Counted from the stretch's first letter, positions 18,086 to 26,931 are shown. The stretch is 64,000 bases of DNA from Verrucomicrobiota bacterium (GCA_016721945.1 JADKHC010000040.1:1-64000), one strand, 5' to 3'. A program made the numbers and translations. The notes: generated from the letters alone by a model not told the origin.

Positions 18086-19540
18086 ATGAAACCACTTTCC
18101 GATCCGGAAACACTCGCGCCCGCCGAAGAGGCCGCCGTCGAGAATCCCTCCGTCGGCATCGACCAGACCGCCGGCAATTTCACCTACGACGTCAAATACG
18201 AATTCGACGCCGGCACCGGCCTCAATGAAAACACCGTCCGCTACATCAGCTCGGTGAAGAAAGAGGCTCAGTGGATCCTCGATTTCCGCCTCAAAGCGCT
18301 GAAAACTTTCGAGTCCATGCCGCTGCCCACGCACTGGGCGACGAAGGATCTTGAGAATATCGATTTCAACAAGATCCGTTACTACCTCTCGCAGGGCCAA
18401 AAGCCGAAACGCACCTGGGAAGAGGTTCCCGACGACATCAAGAACACCTTCGAGCGCCTTGGCATTCCCGAGCAGGAACGCAAGTTTCTCGCCGGCGTCG
18501 AAGCCCAGTTCGACTCCGAAGCCGCGTATTCAAATATCAAGGACATCGTCGCCAAACAGGGCGTCATCTTCTGTAATTCCACCGAGGCCCTTCGCGAACA
18601 CCCCGAGCTCTTCCGCAAATGGTTCGGCAAAGTCATCCCAACCGCCGACAACAAATTCTCCGCGCTCAACAGCGCCGTGTTCTCCGGTGGTTCCTTCATC
18701 TACGTGCCGCCCGGCGTAAAGGTTGCCCAGCCGCTCCAGGCCTACTTCCGCATCAACGCCGAAAACTTCGGCCAGTTCGAGCGCACCCTCATCATCGTCG
18801 ATGAAGGTGCCGAGGTCACCTACATGGAAGGCTGTACCGCGCCGAAGTTCTCCACCTCCACGCTGCACAGCGCGGTCGTCGAACTCGTCGCCATGAAAGG
18901 CGCCAAAATCCAGTACATCACCGTTCAGAACTGGGCTTCCAACGTCTACAATCTCGTCACCAAGCGCGGCCTCGCCCACGAGGAAGCCGAGATCAAGTGG
19001 ATCGATTGCAACCTCGGTTCTCGTCTCACGATGAAGTATCCGGGCGTCATTCTCAAAGGCCGCAAGGCCCGCGGCGAAGTCATCTCCATCGCCCTAGCCA
19101 ACGACGGCCAACACCAGGACACAGGGGCAAAAATGGTCCACGCCGCCGACGAAACGACTTCGACCATCGTCTCGAAATCCATCTCCGTCGGCCAGGGCCG
19201 CGCGACGTACCGCGGTGTCGTCCACATCCCGAAACACTTGAAAGGTTGCAAGAACAACACCGAGTGCGACGCGCTGCTGATCAACACCAACAGCCGCACC
19301 GACACCTACCCTGCCATCACCGTCCGCGGTGATCAGCACGCCGTGCAACACGAAGCCAGCGTCTCAAAGGTCAGCGAAGAGCAGATCTTCTACATGCAAC
19401 AGCGCGGCCTCACCGAAGGTCAGGCGATGAGCCTTTCCGTAAACGGTTTCATCAACGACCTCGCGCGCCAGTTCCCGATGGAATACTCGGTCGAACTCAA
19501 GCGCCTCATCGATCTCGAAATGGAAGGCTCCGTGGGCTAA
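18086..19540 (+). CDS. sufB: Fe-S cluster assembly protein SufB
   Basis: SufB is the scaffold subunit on which clusters form, together with SufC and SufD. The 484-residue length is standard. Recognisable blocks include WILDFRLKALKTFESMPLP, NSTEALREHPELFRKWFGKV, SGGSFIYVPPGVKV, ITVQNWASNVYNLVTKRG and the conserved C-terminal RGLTEGQAMSLSVNGFIND. A conserved core Cys is in GCTAPKFS. An AGGA-containing site (caggaaccaccacc) precedes ATG 18086. Confidence 0.97.
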   Translation: MKPLSDPETLAPAEEAAVENPSVGIDQTAGNFTYDVKYEFDAGTGLNENTVRYISSVKKEAQWILDFRLKALKTFESMPLPTHWATKDLENIDFNKIRYYLSQGQKPKRTWEEVPDDIKNTFERLGIPEQERKFLAGVEAQFDSEAAYSNIKDIVAKQGVIFCNSTEALREHPELFRKWFGKVIPTADNKFSALNSAVFSGGSFIYVPPGVKVAQPLQAYFRINAENFGQFERTLIIVDEGAEVTYMEGCTAPKFSTSTLHSAVVELVAMKGAKIQYITVQNWASNVYNLVTKRGLAHEEAEIKWIDCNLGSRLTMKYPGVILKGRKARGEVISIALANDGQHQDTGAKMVHAADETTSTIVSKSISVGQGRATYRGVVHIPKHLKGCKNNTECDALLINTNSRTDTYPAITVRGDQHAVQHEASVSKVSEEQIFYMQQRGLTEGQAMSLSVNGFINDLARQFPMEYSVELKRLIDLEMEGSVG

Positions 19541-19548
19541 CCCAAATC

Positions 19549-19634
19549 TTTATTCTTTCTCTTTATCTTTCCTCTTTCTCCTCTGGAGAGCTGACGAAAG
19601 AGAACGAGAAAGAGAACGAAGAAAGAATATAAAA
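19549..19634. repeat. Inverted polypyrimidine/polypurine repeat between sufB and sufD
   Basis: The left arm is a pyrimidine run (TTTATTCTTTCTCTTTATC and onward), and the right arm a purine run ending AACGAAGAAAGAATATAA. The outer ends pair (TTATTCTTTCT with AGAAAGAATATAA) and the interior is partly complementary. The right arm ends at the sufD start codon, so the hairpin could cover the sufD ribosome site or separate sufB and sufD output. A related pyrimidine tract is at 4971-5005. Confidence 0.65.
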
Positions 19635-20948
19635 ATGTCTTCATCCACTCTTCCCGCCACCAAATCCATCATCGGCGCCTTCACCGCTGAGGCCTTTGCC
19701 GAACACCTTGCCACCCATAAAAGCGCGCCTGCTTGGTGGCTCGACCGCAAACGCGTCGCCTACGCGAAGTTTGCCGCACTCCCGATGCCCTCGCGCACCG
19801 ACGAGTCCTGGCGCTTCAGCAACATCGGCACGCTCACGCTCGATGGTTTCGCACCGACACCGGTTTCGGATCTCAAATCCGAAATCCCAAAACCCTTCGG
19901 CCTCCCGGCACTCACCTTCTTCAACAATCTGCTGATCAGCGACCGGTCTGCAAAAGCCGGGCTCACGGCCAAAGGCGTAATCGTTACGACGCTCGCTGAA
20001 GCCACAACGCAACACGCCGATCTCCTGAAGGCGCACTTCATGGCCCAGCCGCAAAAGCTCGGCTCAGAAAAGTTCGCCTCGCTCCACACCGCCTTCGTCG
20101 CCGACGGCGCGTTCATCTACATACCCAAGGGCATCGAGCTAGCCGAACCGATCATTATCACCCACGTCGCCACTGGCGCAGGCACCGCCGTTTTCCCGCA
20201 CACGCTCGTCATCGCGGAAGAAAACTCCAAGGTAACCGTCGTCGACCACTTCGTCTCGGCCGACGCCTCAGCGCATTTCGCGTGCGGCGCCAATGATCTC
20301 TACGCCGCTCACGGTGCGCAACTCACCTACGTCGCCGCCCAGGCGTGGAGCAAAGACACGCTCTCCTTTCAATTCAACTCGACCGTCGTCCGCCGCGACG
20401 CCCGCGTACAATCGCTCAACATTCACCTCGGTGCTCGCCAGGCCCGCCACGAGTCACTCTCGCAGCTCCAGGCTCCCGGCGCGTTTTCCGAGATGCTCGC
20501 ACTCACTGTCGCGACGGGCACGCAGGAGTTCGATCAGCGCACGCTCCAGATTCATCAGGCGGCAAACACGAAATCCGATCTACTCTATAAAAACGCGCTC
20601 AACGACTCGTCGAAGACCAACTTCTCCGGCCTGATCATCGTCGATCCCGACGCGCAGAAAACCGACGCCTACCAGAGCAACCGCAACCTCATGCTCAGCG
20701 AGGATGCCGAGGTCAACTCGCTCCCAGGCCTTGAGATTCAGGCCAACGACGTGCGTTGTACCCACGGATCCACTACATCGCGCGTCGACCCCGAACAGCT
20801 CTATTACTTGCAGTCACGCGGCATTCACCCGAAGACCGCGCACCAGCTGCTCGTCTTCGGCTTCTTCGAAGAGGTCCTCAACCGCCTTGAAAATGAGCCG
20901 CTGCATGACGCTCTTCGCGGCTTGATCCAGTCCAAGCTCGGCCAGTAA
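19635..20948 (+). CDS. sufD: Fe-S cluster assembly protein SufD
   Basis: SufD pairs with SufB in the SufBC2D complex and is needed for iron acquisition by the scaffold. The 437-residue protein shows the family features DESWRFSNIGTL, FVADGAFIYIPKGIELAEPI, VVDHFVSAD, SKTNFSGLIIVDPDAQKTDAYQ-type block (about 300-325), LPGLEIQANDVRCTHGSTTS and YYLQSRGIHPKTAHQLLVFGF. The ATG at 19635 directly follows the purine-rich arm of the preceding repeat. sufT starts 27 bases downstream. Confidence 0.96.
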   Translation: MSSSTLPATKSIIGAFTAEAFAEHLATHKSAPAWWLDRKRVAYAKFAALPMPSRTDESWRFSNIGTLTLDGFAPTPVSDLKSEIPKPFGLPALTFFNNLLISDRSAKAGLTAKGVIVTTLAEATTQHADLLKAHFMAQPQKLGSEKFASLHTAFVADGAFIYIPKGIELAEPIIITHVATGAGTAVFPHTLVIAEENSKVTVVDHFVSADASAHFACGANDLYAAHGAQLTYVAAQAWSKDTLSFQFNSTVVRRDARVQSLNIHLGARQARHESLSQLQAPGAFSEMLALTVATGTQEFDQRTLQIHQAANTKSDLLYKNALNDSSKTNFSGLIIVDPDAQKTDAYQSNRNLMLSEDAEVNSLPGLEIQANDVRCTHGSTTSRVDPEQLYYLQSRGIHPKTAHQLLVFGFFEEVLNRLENEPLHDALRGLIQSKLGQ

Positions 20949-20974
20949 ATAAAGTCCCGCACCCTGCCGAACCC

Positions 20975-21526
20975 ATGAGCACCACCAAGGAACGCATCCT
21001 CTCCCGCGAAGTCGCCGCTGTCGCGATACCTGCGGGCAACACGATCATCATCCCCTCCGGCGCACGCGTCTTCATCACGCAGACCCTCGGCGGCAGCTAC
21101 ACCGTCATGACCGACTCCAGCCTCGTTCGCATCGACGGCAAAGACGCCGATGCGCTCGGGGAAACCGTCACGGATTCCACGGTGCAAACATCGACCCTCG
21201 CCGACGGCGCGCCCGATCCCGCCGCTGTCTGGGACCAACTCAAGAAAGTTTACGACCCAGAAATCCCGGTCAACATCGTGGATCTCGGCCTCGTTTACTC
21301 GATGGATGTTTCAAAAATCGAGAGCGGTGAAGGCCATCGGGTTGACGTCGCCATGACATTGACCGCTCCCGGCTGCGGCATGGGCCCGGCGATCGCCGAA
21401 GATGCGAAGAATAAAATTCTCCTCGTGCCTGGCGTATCCACTGCGGAAGTACGCATCACCTGGGAACCAGCCTGGAACCAGCAGATGATTTCCGAAGAAG
21501 GCAAAATGCAGCTCGGTCTGATCTAA
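20975..21526 (+). CDS. sufT: SufT-like Fe-S maturation protein (MIP18/DUF59 domain)
   Basis: SufT proteins carry a DUF59/MIP18 domain and help deliver Fe-S clusters to targets. The 183-residue protein has an N-terminal extension (about 1-75) of the kind seen in SufT (VAAVAIPAGNTIIIPSGARVFITQ), then the DUF59 core with YDPEIPVNIVDLGLVY and MTLTAPGCGMGP, including the conserved Cys. It is the last gene of the suf cluster. A cysteine desulfurase (sufS) and sufU/sufE are not in the cluster, so sulfur supply must be encoded elsewhere. Confidence 0.9.
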   Translation: MSTTKERILSREVAAVAIPAGNTIIIPSGARVFITQTLGGSYTVMTDSSLVRIDGKDADALGETVTDSTVQTSTLADGAPDPAAVWDQLKKVYDPEIPVNIVDLGLVYSMDVSKIESGEGHRVDVAMTLTAPGCGMGPAIAEDAKNKILLVPGVSTAEVRITWEPAWNQQMISEEGKMQLGLI

Positions 21527-21556
21527 TTTACGCTAAGCCGGAACGATTCTATTGAG

Positions 21557-21631
21557 GGTGGAGCCCGTTGTCCCTAACGGGCTGGTTCGGTAGCGGCCTC
21601 GCTCATGCCCGATTAGACATCAGGTTCCACC
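21557..21631. repeat. BIME-like repeat, copy 2 of 5
   Basis: GGTGGAGCCCGTTGTCCCTA at the left contains half of the AGCCCGTT/AACGGGCT palindrome. The right end, GGTTCCACC, is slightly degraded. It has the opposite orientation to copy 1 and lies between sufT and the convergent HDOD gene. Confidence 0.8.
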
Positions 21632-21696
21632 TGCTGCACACCGCTCCATGCTGGAGGTCGTGCTTCAACTGTATCGATATGGGCTAGGCCGCTGCA

Positions 21697-22581
21697 TTAA
21701 GCAGCGACTGCCTCGACCAGATTACGGACCTGGCCGATGCGTATCCGTAGCTCGACTACGAAGCGCGCCAGCTGTTCCGGTCGGAGCCGCAGCGGCAGGA
21801 GCACGACAGCCTCGGGCAGCGGCGGCACTTCGCGCTCATCGTCCATGCAGACTACGGTGCGCAACCATTTAGCCGCTGAGAGAACGCACGCCATTCGAGA
21901 ATGGCCCGCAGAGCTATAGGGAGAATTTTGCCAGCGCAGCGGCTCCACTAAATTCGCCGGCAGACCCCAACGCCGCAGCAATGCAGCGCCGACTTCCGCC
22001 TGAGTGCAGCCCAAGAGCGCGCGTTCACTTTCAGCAAAATCACAGGGCACGGCACGCGGCATGAACGAGATCGATGGCGCGTTGTGCATGACCCATTCGT
22101 CGATGGCGACGATGCCAGCACTATGCAGCAAACCCACCGTATAGGCGGTGCTAGTATCTTCTCCCGCATGCGACGCCAACAGCTCTGCCGCAAGCGCGCA
22201 GGAAATCGACCAGCGCCATAACTCTTCCGCATCCAGGTCGTACAAACTCACCGGACGGCTAAACACCTGCGCTTTGGCCACCTTGCCAACCATCGCTGCG
22301 ATCCAGTTAAAACCCACCTGGTTAATAGCGTCTTCAAGACTGAGACAATGCAGGCCACGAACTGCGGCGAGTTGGTTCCCCGCCTGCAAAACACGGGCCG
22401 TCAAACCTGGATCAAGCCGCAACATCCCACTGAGTTCCTGCAGCGATATTTTTTCCTCACGCAACAGGCTGCACAACCGGGGCAGCACATTCGGCGCGGA
22501 CGGCAAATGCGGAATCACCGCAGCGACCTCCTCCGGCGAAGGACGCACCGATAATTCGAAGTTGAGTACCGCTGGACGCAT
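21697..22581 (-). CDS. HDOD domain protein
   Basis: HDOD domains are HD-related folds lacking most catalytic metal ligands and act in signalling, often with two-component or second-messenger systems. The 294-residue protein (ATG 22581) shows LPRLCSLLREEKISLQELSGMLRLDPGLTARVL-like helices (first 19 residues LPRLCSLLREEKISLQELS), LEDAINQVG, the AELLASHAG and VGLLHSAGIVAIDEW region, and CTQAEVGAALLRRWGLP. An in-frame TTG at 22662 would extend it without family support. No output domain is attached. It is divergent from clpP, with 111 bases between the starts. Confidence 0.85.
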   Translation of the reverse strand: MRPAVLNFELSVRPSPEEVAAVIPHLPSAPNVLPRLCSLLREEKISLQELSGMLRLDPGLTARVLQAGNQLAAVRGLHCLSLEDAINQVGFNWIAAMVGKVAKAQVFSRPVSLYDLDAEELWRWSISCALAAELLASHAGEDTSTAYTVGLLHSAGIVAIDEWVMHNAPSISFMPRAVPCDFAESERALLGCTQAEVGAALLRRWGLPANLVEPLRWQNSPYSSAGHSRMACVLSAAKWLRTVVCMDDEREVPPLPEAVVLLPLRLRPEQLARFVVELRIRIGQVRNLVEAVAA

Positions 22582-22692
22582 GGTTGTTATATCGACCTTC
22601 TGGGGTGTTTTCTGATGAAAAACTGAGGTCTTCGCACCCAAACTTGAAAAATCGACTGGCAAAACATTCTACGACACACACGTTACGCCATT

Positions 22693-23343
22693 ATGCCGAC
22701 ATCACATTTACAGCCCAACACAGCTCGCCCTACACCCCGCTTCGATGACGACGAGGACGAGGAAAAGGAATGCCAGCATGAGTCGAAAAACACCGGGCCG
22801 ATCTCGGCCTTGATTCAGAAGAAATTCCTCCAGGCGCGGAAAATATTTCTCTGGGGAGCGGTTACGGACGAAACCGCCAAAGACATCACCGAGAAACTGC
22901 TCTATCTCGAAGCCAATGCGCCCGGCAAAGAAATCTTTTTCTACATCAACACACCGGGCGGCTCCATCACCGCTGGCATGGCAGTGTATGATACGATGAA
23001 ACTCATCACGTCCCCCATCACGGTGATTGTCACCGGCATGGCGGCATCGATGGGTTCGATCCTGCTGAGCGGCGCGCCCAAAGGCCGACGCCTACTTTAT
23101 CCGCACTCGCGCGTGCTTATCCACCAGCCTCTCATTTCCGGTCGCATGGTCGGCCCCGCCACCGACATCAATATTCAGGCTAAGGAAATGGAAAAAATCC
23201 GCGCCGAGCTAAACCAGATTCTTGCCGATGCCTCGGGCCAGCCGCTCGAACGCATCAACCGCGACACCGACCGCGACTTCTACCTAAACGCAGAGGAAGC
23301 GATCGCCTACGGCCTCGCCGATAAAATCGTGGATAAAGTCTAA
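22693..23343 (+). CDS. clpP: ATP-dependent Clp protease proteolytic subunit
   Basis: ClpP forms the tetradecameric peptidase chamber used by ClpA/ClpX. The protein has 216 residues, with catalytic Ser119 in GMAASMGS, His144 in RVLIHQP, and Asp in the NRDTDRDFYL region. The FYINTPGGSITAGMA block is typical. The N-terminal 30 residues are unusually acidic (DDDEDEEKE) and longer than in the main ClpP type. clpX is not adjacent, so this may be a second, variant ClpP. A strong terminator follows. Confidence 0.93.
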   Translation: MPTSHLQPNTARPTPRFDDDEDEEKECQHESKNTGPISALIQKKFLQARKIFLWGAVTDETAKDITEKLLYLEANAPGKEIFFYINTPGGSITAGMAVYDTMKLITSPITVIVTGMAASMGSILLSGAPKGRRLLYPHSRVLIHQPLISGRMVGPATDINIQAKEMEKIRAELNQILADASGQPLERINRDTDRDFYLNAEEAIAYGLADKIVDKV

Positions 23344-23365
23344 GCGCCACCATTGCCCTTTCACA

Positions 23366-23394
23366 AAGCCCGCCACACTAAGGCGGGCTTTTTT
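23366..23394 (+). terminator. Intrinsic terminator of clpP
   Basis: AAGCCCGCC and GGCGGGCTT form a perfect nine-pair stem with a 7-base loop, running into TTTT, 23 bases after the stop codon. Confidence 0.92.
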
Positions 23395-23566
23395 GTGCCC
23401 ATCCAAGCCACATGCTTTAGGAGCATCTACCGGTTTTGGCTTTAATATACCGGGAGGGTAAATTGCGCCATCGTCTCTGATCGCACCGGCGACAACGCCC
23501 TGTTTTGAGACCCAAATGTAACCCGATTTGGCTCGAATCAAATCAGACTCAGTTTATCTCATCTGC

Positions 23567-24616
23567 ATGCGCAGATTACTCACTTTACTTCTCGTTCTCG
23601 GTGCCACGCTGCTCATTTCCAAGCCAGCCTTGGCGTGGGATTATGACGGCCACCGCACTGTCAACCAACTCGCACTGGCCTCATTGCCGCCCGACTTCCC
23701 CCGCTTCGTTCTCACCCCCGAAGCGCGCGAACGCATCGCCTTTCTTTCAGGCGAACCAGACCGTTGGCGTAATACACCAGAGATGGCCCTGCGCCACCTC
23801 AACCCGCCTGATCACTTCATCGATTTGGAGCATCTCGAAGAAGCCGGCATCACACTCGCCCAACTCAACGAATTCAGGTACGCGTTCACCGTGCAACTGG
23901 CCGCAGCGCGAGCGGCCCACCCCGAGCATTTCCCGGCAGTCGACCCGGAAAAAAACAAAGACCACACGCGCGAGTTGATTGGCTTCCTGCCGTGGTCGAT
24001 CACCGAAACCTACGCCAAACTGAAGTCGCAGTTCTCCTACCTCAAAGCGTTCGAGGAACACGGCACACCAGAAGAAATCGCCAACGCTCAAGCCAACATC
24101 ATCTACGTCATGGGCGTGATGGGGCACTATGTGGCTGACGCAGCACAACCTCTCCACATCACCAAGCATTACAACGGATGGGTCGGCGAAAACCCGAAGG
24201 GCTATACCACCGCGCGGACGTTTCACGCCTGGATCGATAGCGGCTTTCTCATAAAAACCGGGGGCATCTCCACCACCGCTCTAAGTACGCGCATCAAACC
24301 GGCCGCGTTTTTTCCAGCCCCGCAAGTTACGAACGGACGCAGTCCCATGTTCGTCACGGTGCTTGATTATCTTGTCGCCCAGCAGTCGAAAATCGAGCCG
24401 CTCTACGAACTGGAGAAGGCCGGCAAGCTCAAGGCCGAGAGCACACAGACAACCGAAGGCCGAACCTTTCTAGAGGAACAAATCCTCACCGCAGGCCATA
24501 TGCTCGGCAGCTTTTGGATGACCGCCTGGAAGGAAGCACCGGCCGACACATACCTCCTTTCACAACTCGTCCAACGCAAGGCGGCTCTCAGCACTCAGCC
24601 GACCGCCAAACCTTAA
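23567..24616 (+). CDS. Exported S1/P1-nuclease / phospholipase C superfamily protein
   Basis: From ATG 23567 there are 349 residues with a signal peptide (LLTLLLVLGATLLISKPALA). Cleavage after ALA would leave Trp as the first residue (WDYDGHRTVNQLAL), as required in this superfamily, where the N-terminal Trp amine and backbone bind zinc. Further metal ligands are present in GHRTV, HFIDLEHL and MGHYVADAAQPLHITKHYNG (HxxxDxxQPLH). The fold is helical, and members cleave single-stranded nucleic acids or phospholipids, so the substrate is open. An upstream in-frame ATG (23528) precedes the signal peptide by 13 residues and is less likely. It is convergent with the amidase gene, overlapping by 4 bases. 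Confidence 0.85.
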   Translation: MRRLLTLLLVLGATLLISKPALAWDYDGHRTVNQLALASLPPDFPRFVLTPEARERIAFLSGEPDRWRNTPEMALRHLNPPDHFIDLEHLEEAGITLAQLNEFRYAFTVQLAAARAAHPEHFPAVDPEKNKDHTRELIGFLPWSITETYAKLKSQFSYLKAFEEHGTPEEIANAQANIIYVMGVMGHYVADAAQPLHITKHYNGWVGENPKGYTTARTFHAWIDSGFLIKTGGISTTALSTRIKPAAFFPAPQVTNGRSPMFVTVLDYLVAQQSKIEPLYELEKAGKLKAESTQTTEGRTFLEEQILTAGHMLGSFWMTAWKEAPADTYLLSQLVQRKAALSTQPTAKP

Positions 24617-25683
24617 TTGGCTTTCTTCGACTCCGAAGCTCGAAGAGCCGACAGCGTGGAGGCATAAGAGCGTATACCACTCGCAATCGACTCCGCGATT
24701 TTCTGCCGGTATTCGTGCGTCGCGATTTTACTCGCCTCAGTATCGCTGGAAAGAAAACCAGCCTCGACCAGAACGCCCGGGCAATTCAGGCCGCGCAGCA
24801 CACCGAAATGGGCGATTTTTTTTCCGCGATCAAAAGTCTTTAGCGTACCAAGCATTTCTCGATGTAACGCATATGCTGCCACTGAACACCAGTGGTCATG
24901 CTTGTTTACTGGCGCTGGATCGTTTTCGGTGTCGTCGACCTTCGAGCCCCACGCATCGGTCGAACGAACACCGGCGGGAGCAAACGTGAAGACCTCGACC
25001 CCGTTAGTTTTTCTATCGCGCGGGAGTGAGTTGAAATGAAGGCTAATGAACAGGTCGGCCCCATAGGTATTGGCGGTAGCAGCGCGTATCGGTAACTCGA
25101 CCCGAGTATCGGTTTCACGGGTGAAAACGACTTTGTAGCCCTCGGCACGCAGTATCCGGCCAAGACGGACAGCGACATCAAGTGTCAGAACTTTTTCCCT
25201 GAGGCCAAGGCGCACATTCTGCGTACCGTTGTCGACCCCTCCGTGCCCCGGATCGATGGCGATCACGCGAAGATCGGGCACTGCGGGTTGTAAGTAACCC
25301 GGGCGAAGAACAGGGCCAAGCAACCGCTCCGCATCAACCTTGCTGAGATAGGCAACGCGCTTCTGAAGGCGACAAGGCTCGCCGAGCAAAATCCGCAGAC
25401 CATTGAGATCGGCCTCGCGCGAATTCACATTGAGTTCGAGCCTCCAGCGCTCGTTTTTGAGAATCAGTTGTTCGTCTTTCTTCAGCCAAGTGGCGTGAAA
25501 TCCACAGCGACGCTGCAGATCGGAGATCGGCACATAGTTCACTCCCTCAATCTTGAGATTGGCAGCACCTGCCCGAGTAGGCGGCAGACGCAACGGAGTG
25601 GAATGCGCCGACTGCCCAAAAGACGACGACGCGAAACCGATCAATATAACACACCCAAGAATTCGCTTCGCGATATTGAGCAC
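24613..25683 (-). CDS. N-acetylmuramoyl-L-alanine amidase (Amidase_3)
   Basis: Amidase_3 enzymes cut the bond between MurNAc and the stem peptide during cell separation. The protein has a signal-like hydrophobic N-terminus, a small domain with LKIEGVNYVPISDLQRRCG that resembles copper-amine-oxidase-like/AMIN-type N-domains, and then the catalytic domain. That domain has the zinc ligands in IDPGHGGVDNGT, the conserved Glu in GLREKVLTL, His in LFISLHFNS, and Glu in GVLVEAGFLSS. I chose GTG 25683 (356 residues), which sits just before the signal sequence. Longer in-frame starts run into infC. It lies 61 bases downstream of infC on the same strand and may be co-transcribed. Confidence 0.88.
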   Translation of the reverse strand: MLNIAKRILGCVILIGFASSSFGQSAHSTPLRLPPTRAGAANLKIEGVNYVPISDLQRRCGFHATWLKKDEQLILKNERWRLELNVNSREADLNGLRILLGEPCRLQKRVAYLSKVDAERLLGPVLRPGYLQPAVPDLRVIAIDPGHGGVDNGTQNVRLGLREKVLTLDVAVRLGRILRAEGYKVVFTRETDTRVELPIRAATANTYGADLFISLHFNSLPRDRKTNGVEVFTFAPAGVRSTDAWGSKVDDTENDPAPVNKHDHWCSVAAYALHREMLGTLKTFDRGKKIAHFGVLRGLNCPGVLVEAGFLSSDTEASKIATHEYRQKIAESIASGIRSYASTLSALRASESKKAN

Positions 25684-25744
25684 GCGGATCGGTTCGTTAT
25701 TTAGGCCGGTCGTAAGACTGCCGTGCTCAATGCGAGAACTGCGA

Positions 25745-26389
25745 TCACTCTGCGTTATCCTCGCCCATGTCCTGATTCTCTTCGCGGACATGCAGCTTCG
25801 GCTTGCGCTTGTTGATCGGCAACGGCGTAAGCATGACGTTGATCTGCTTGCCGAGGAGCTTTGGTTCGTTATCGGGATGCCCCATATTTTCAAGCCCAGC
25901 CAGCGCTTTCTGGATCACACCAAAACCGATTTCCGTGTGTGCCATTTCGCGACCACGGAACTTGAGACGAAGCTTAACTTTGTTGCCATGATCGAGGAAT
26001 TCCTCGGCGTGGCGCAGCTTGGTCAGAAAATCGCCATCTGCGATGCGGGCGCTGAACTCGATCTCCTTGATCTTGCTCGCGGTCGCCTTCACGTGGGAAT
26101 GCTTCTTCTGCTCTTCGTACACGTACTTGCCGAAATCCATGATACGGCAAACCGGAGGCTGCGCGTTCGGTGCCACCTCGACCAGATCGAGGCCGTATTG
26201 CACTGCGAGTTGCAGCGCTTTATCCGTGGCTAGAATTCCGAGCTGCGTGCCCTCGGGGCTGATCACGCGGATCTGCGGAACCTTGATGCGATGATTGCGA
26301 CGTATGTTCGCGAAAGGGTCGTTGTTAACACGACGCTGATACTGACCGGGGCGGGATGCACCACCGGAGGAAGGAAACGAATTAGCCAT
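25745..26389 (-). CDS. infC: Translation initiation factor IF-3
   Basis: IF-3 prevents premature 50S joining and checks initiator tRNA. The protein has 214 residues with a 30-residue N-terminal extension rich in Ser/Arg/Asn before the usual start NHRIKVPQIRVISPEG. The N-domain shows ALQLAVQYGLDLVEVAPNAQPPVCRIMD, here split by convention at DLVEVAP; the linker has KYVYEEQKKH, and the C-domain KVKLRLKFRGREMAH. The C-terminal tail is charged (EENQDMGEDNAE). ATG 26389 was chosen over the adjacent TTG. rpmI and rplT, which usually follow infC, are absent here. Confidence 0.96.
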   Translation of the reverse strand: MANSFPSSGGASRPGQYQRRVNNDPFANIRRNHRIKVPQIRVISPEGTQLGILATDKALQLAVQYGLDLVEVAPNAQPPVCRIMDFGKYVYEEQKKHSHVKATASKIKEIEFSARIADGDFLTKLRHAEEFLDHGNKVKLRLKFRGREMAHTEIGFGVIQKALAGLENMGHPDNEPKLLGKQINVMLTPLPINKRKPKLHVREENQDMGEDNAE

Positions 26390-26515
26390 CAATAATTAGG
26401 TTGCTGAGGTTCGGTCGCCAAACTTTTCACCGGGAAGACGCTGGCTGACAACACCTATTTCGCGCTGTTTCAGCCCAATTACCAAAATGCAACATAAGCT
26501 GACGCGAGGGCAGGC

Positions 26516-26920
26516 TCATACACTGAAGCTTTCGCCACAGGAACAGCTCGCCTTGGCGTTTGGGTTGGAAAACTTAAAACCGCCGCCCACCATGCGGTTG
26601 GAATAGTCTAACTGCGTGCCCTTCAAGTACAACGCGGTCTTCGGATCGACCAGCGTCGTTATCCCCGCCGTGCGCACAAGGATATCGCCGCGCTTAGGAT
26701 CGGCCGTGAAACGCAGCTTATAACTCAGGCCGTTGCAGCCGCCGCCAGTAATCGCGACCCGCAAAAAACCACCCTGCCGCTCACGTTCAATCAGTGTGCG
26801 CACCTTGTCCCCTGCCGCAGCAGTAAGTCGCAGGAGATTCTCGTTACCCTCGCGCACCCCATCAAGAACGGGCGCAGATTCGTTGGCGGGAGCTGTTGGT
26901 TTTACTTCGGTCAGTGACAT
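26516..26920 (-). CDS. A-type Fe-S cluster carrier (IscA/ErpA/SufA family)
   Basis: A-type carriers receive clusters from the scaffold and hand them to apoproteins. The 134-residue protein has the three conserved cysteines: one in GGGCNGLSY (residues about 60-68) and two in the C-terminal SCSCGESF. The N-terminal extension of about 35 residues is not conserved. ATG 26920 is preferred to an upstream in-frame ATG. It sits next to pdxA on the same strand, about 5 kb from the suf operon, and is the only other Fe-S assembly gene in the window. Confidence 0.93.
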   Translation of the reverse strand: MSLTEVKPTAPANESAPVLDGVREGNENLLRLTAAAGDKVRTLIERERQGGFLRVAITGGGCNGLSYKLRFTADPKRGDILVRTAGITTLVDPKTALYLKGTQLDYSNRMVGGGFKFSNPNAKASCSCGESFSV

Positions 26921-26931
26921 CGCACGCACTA

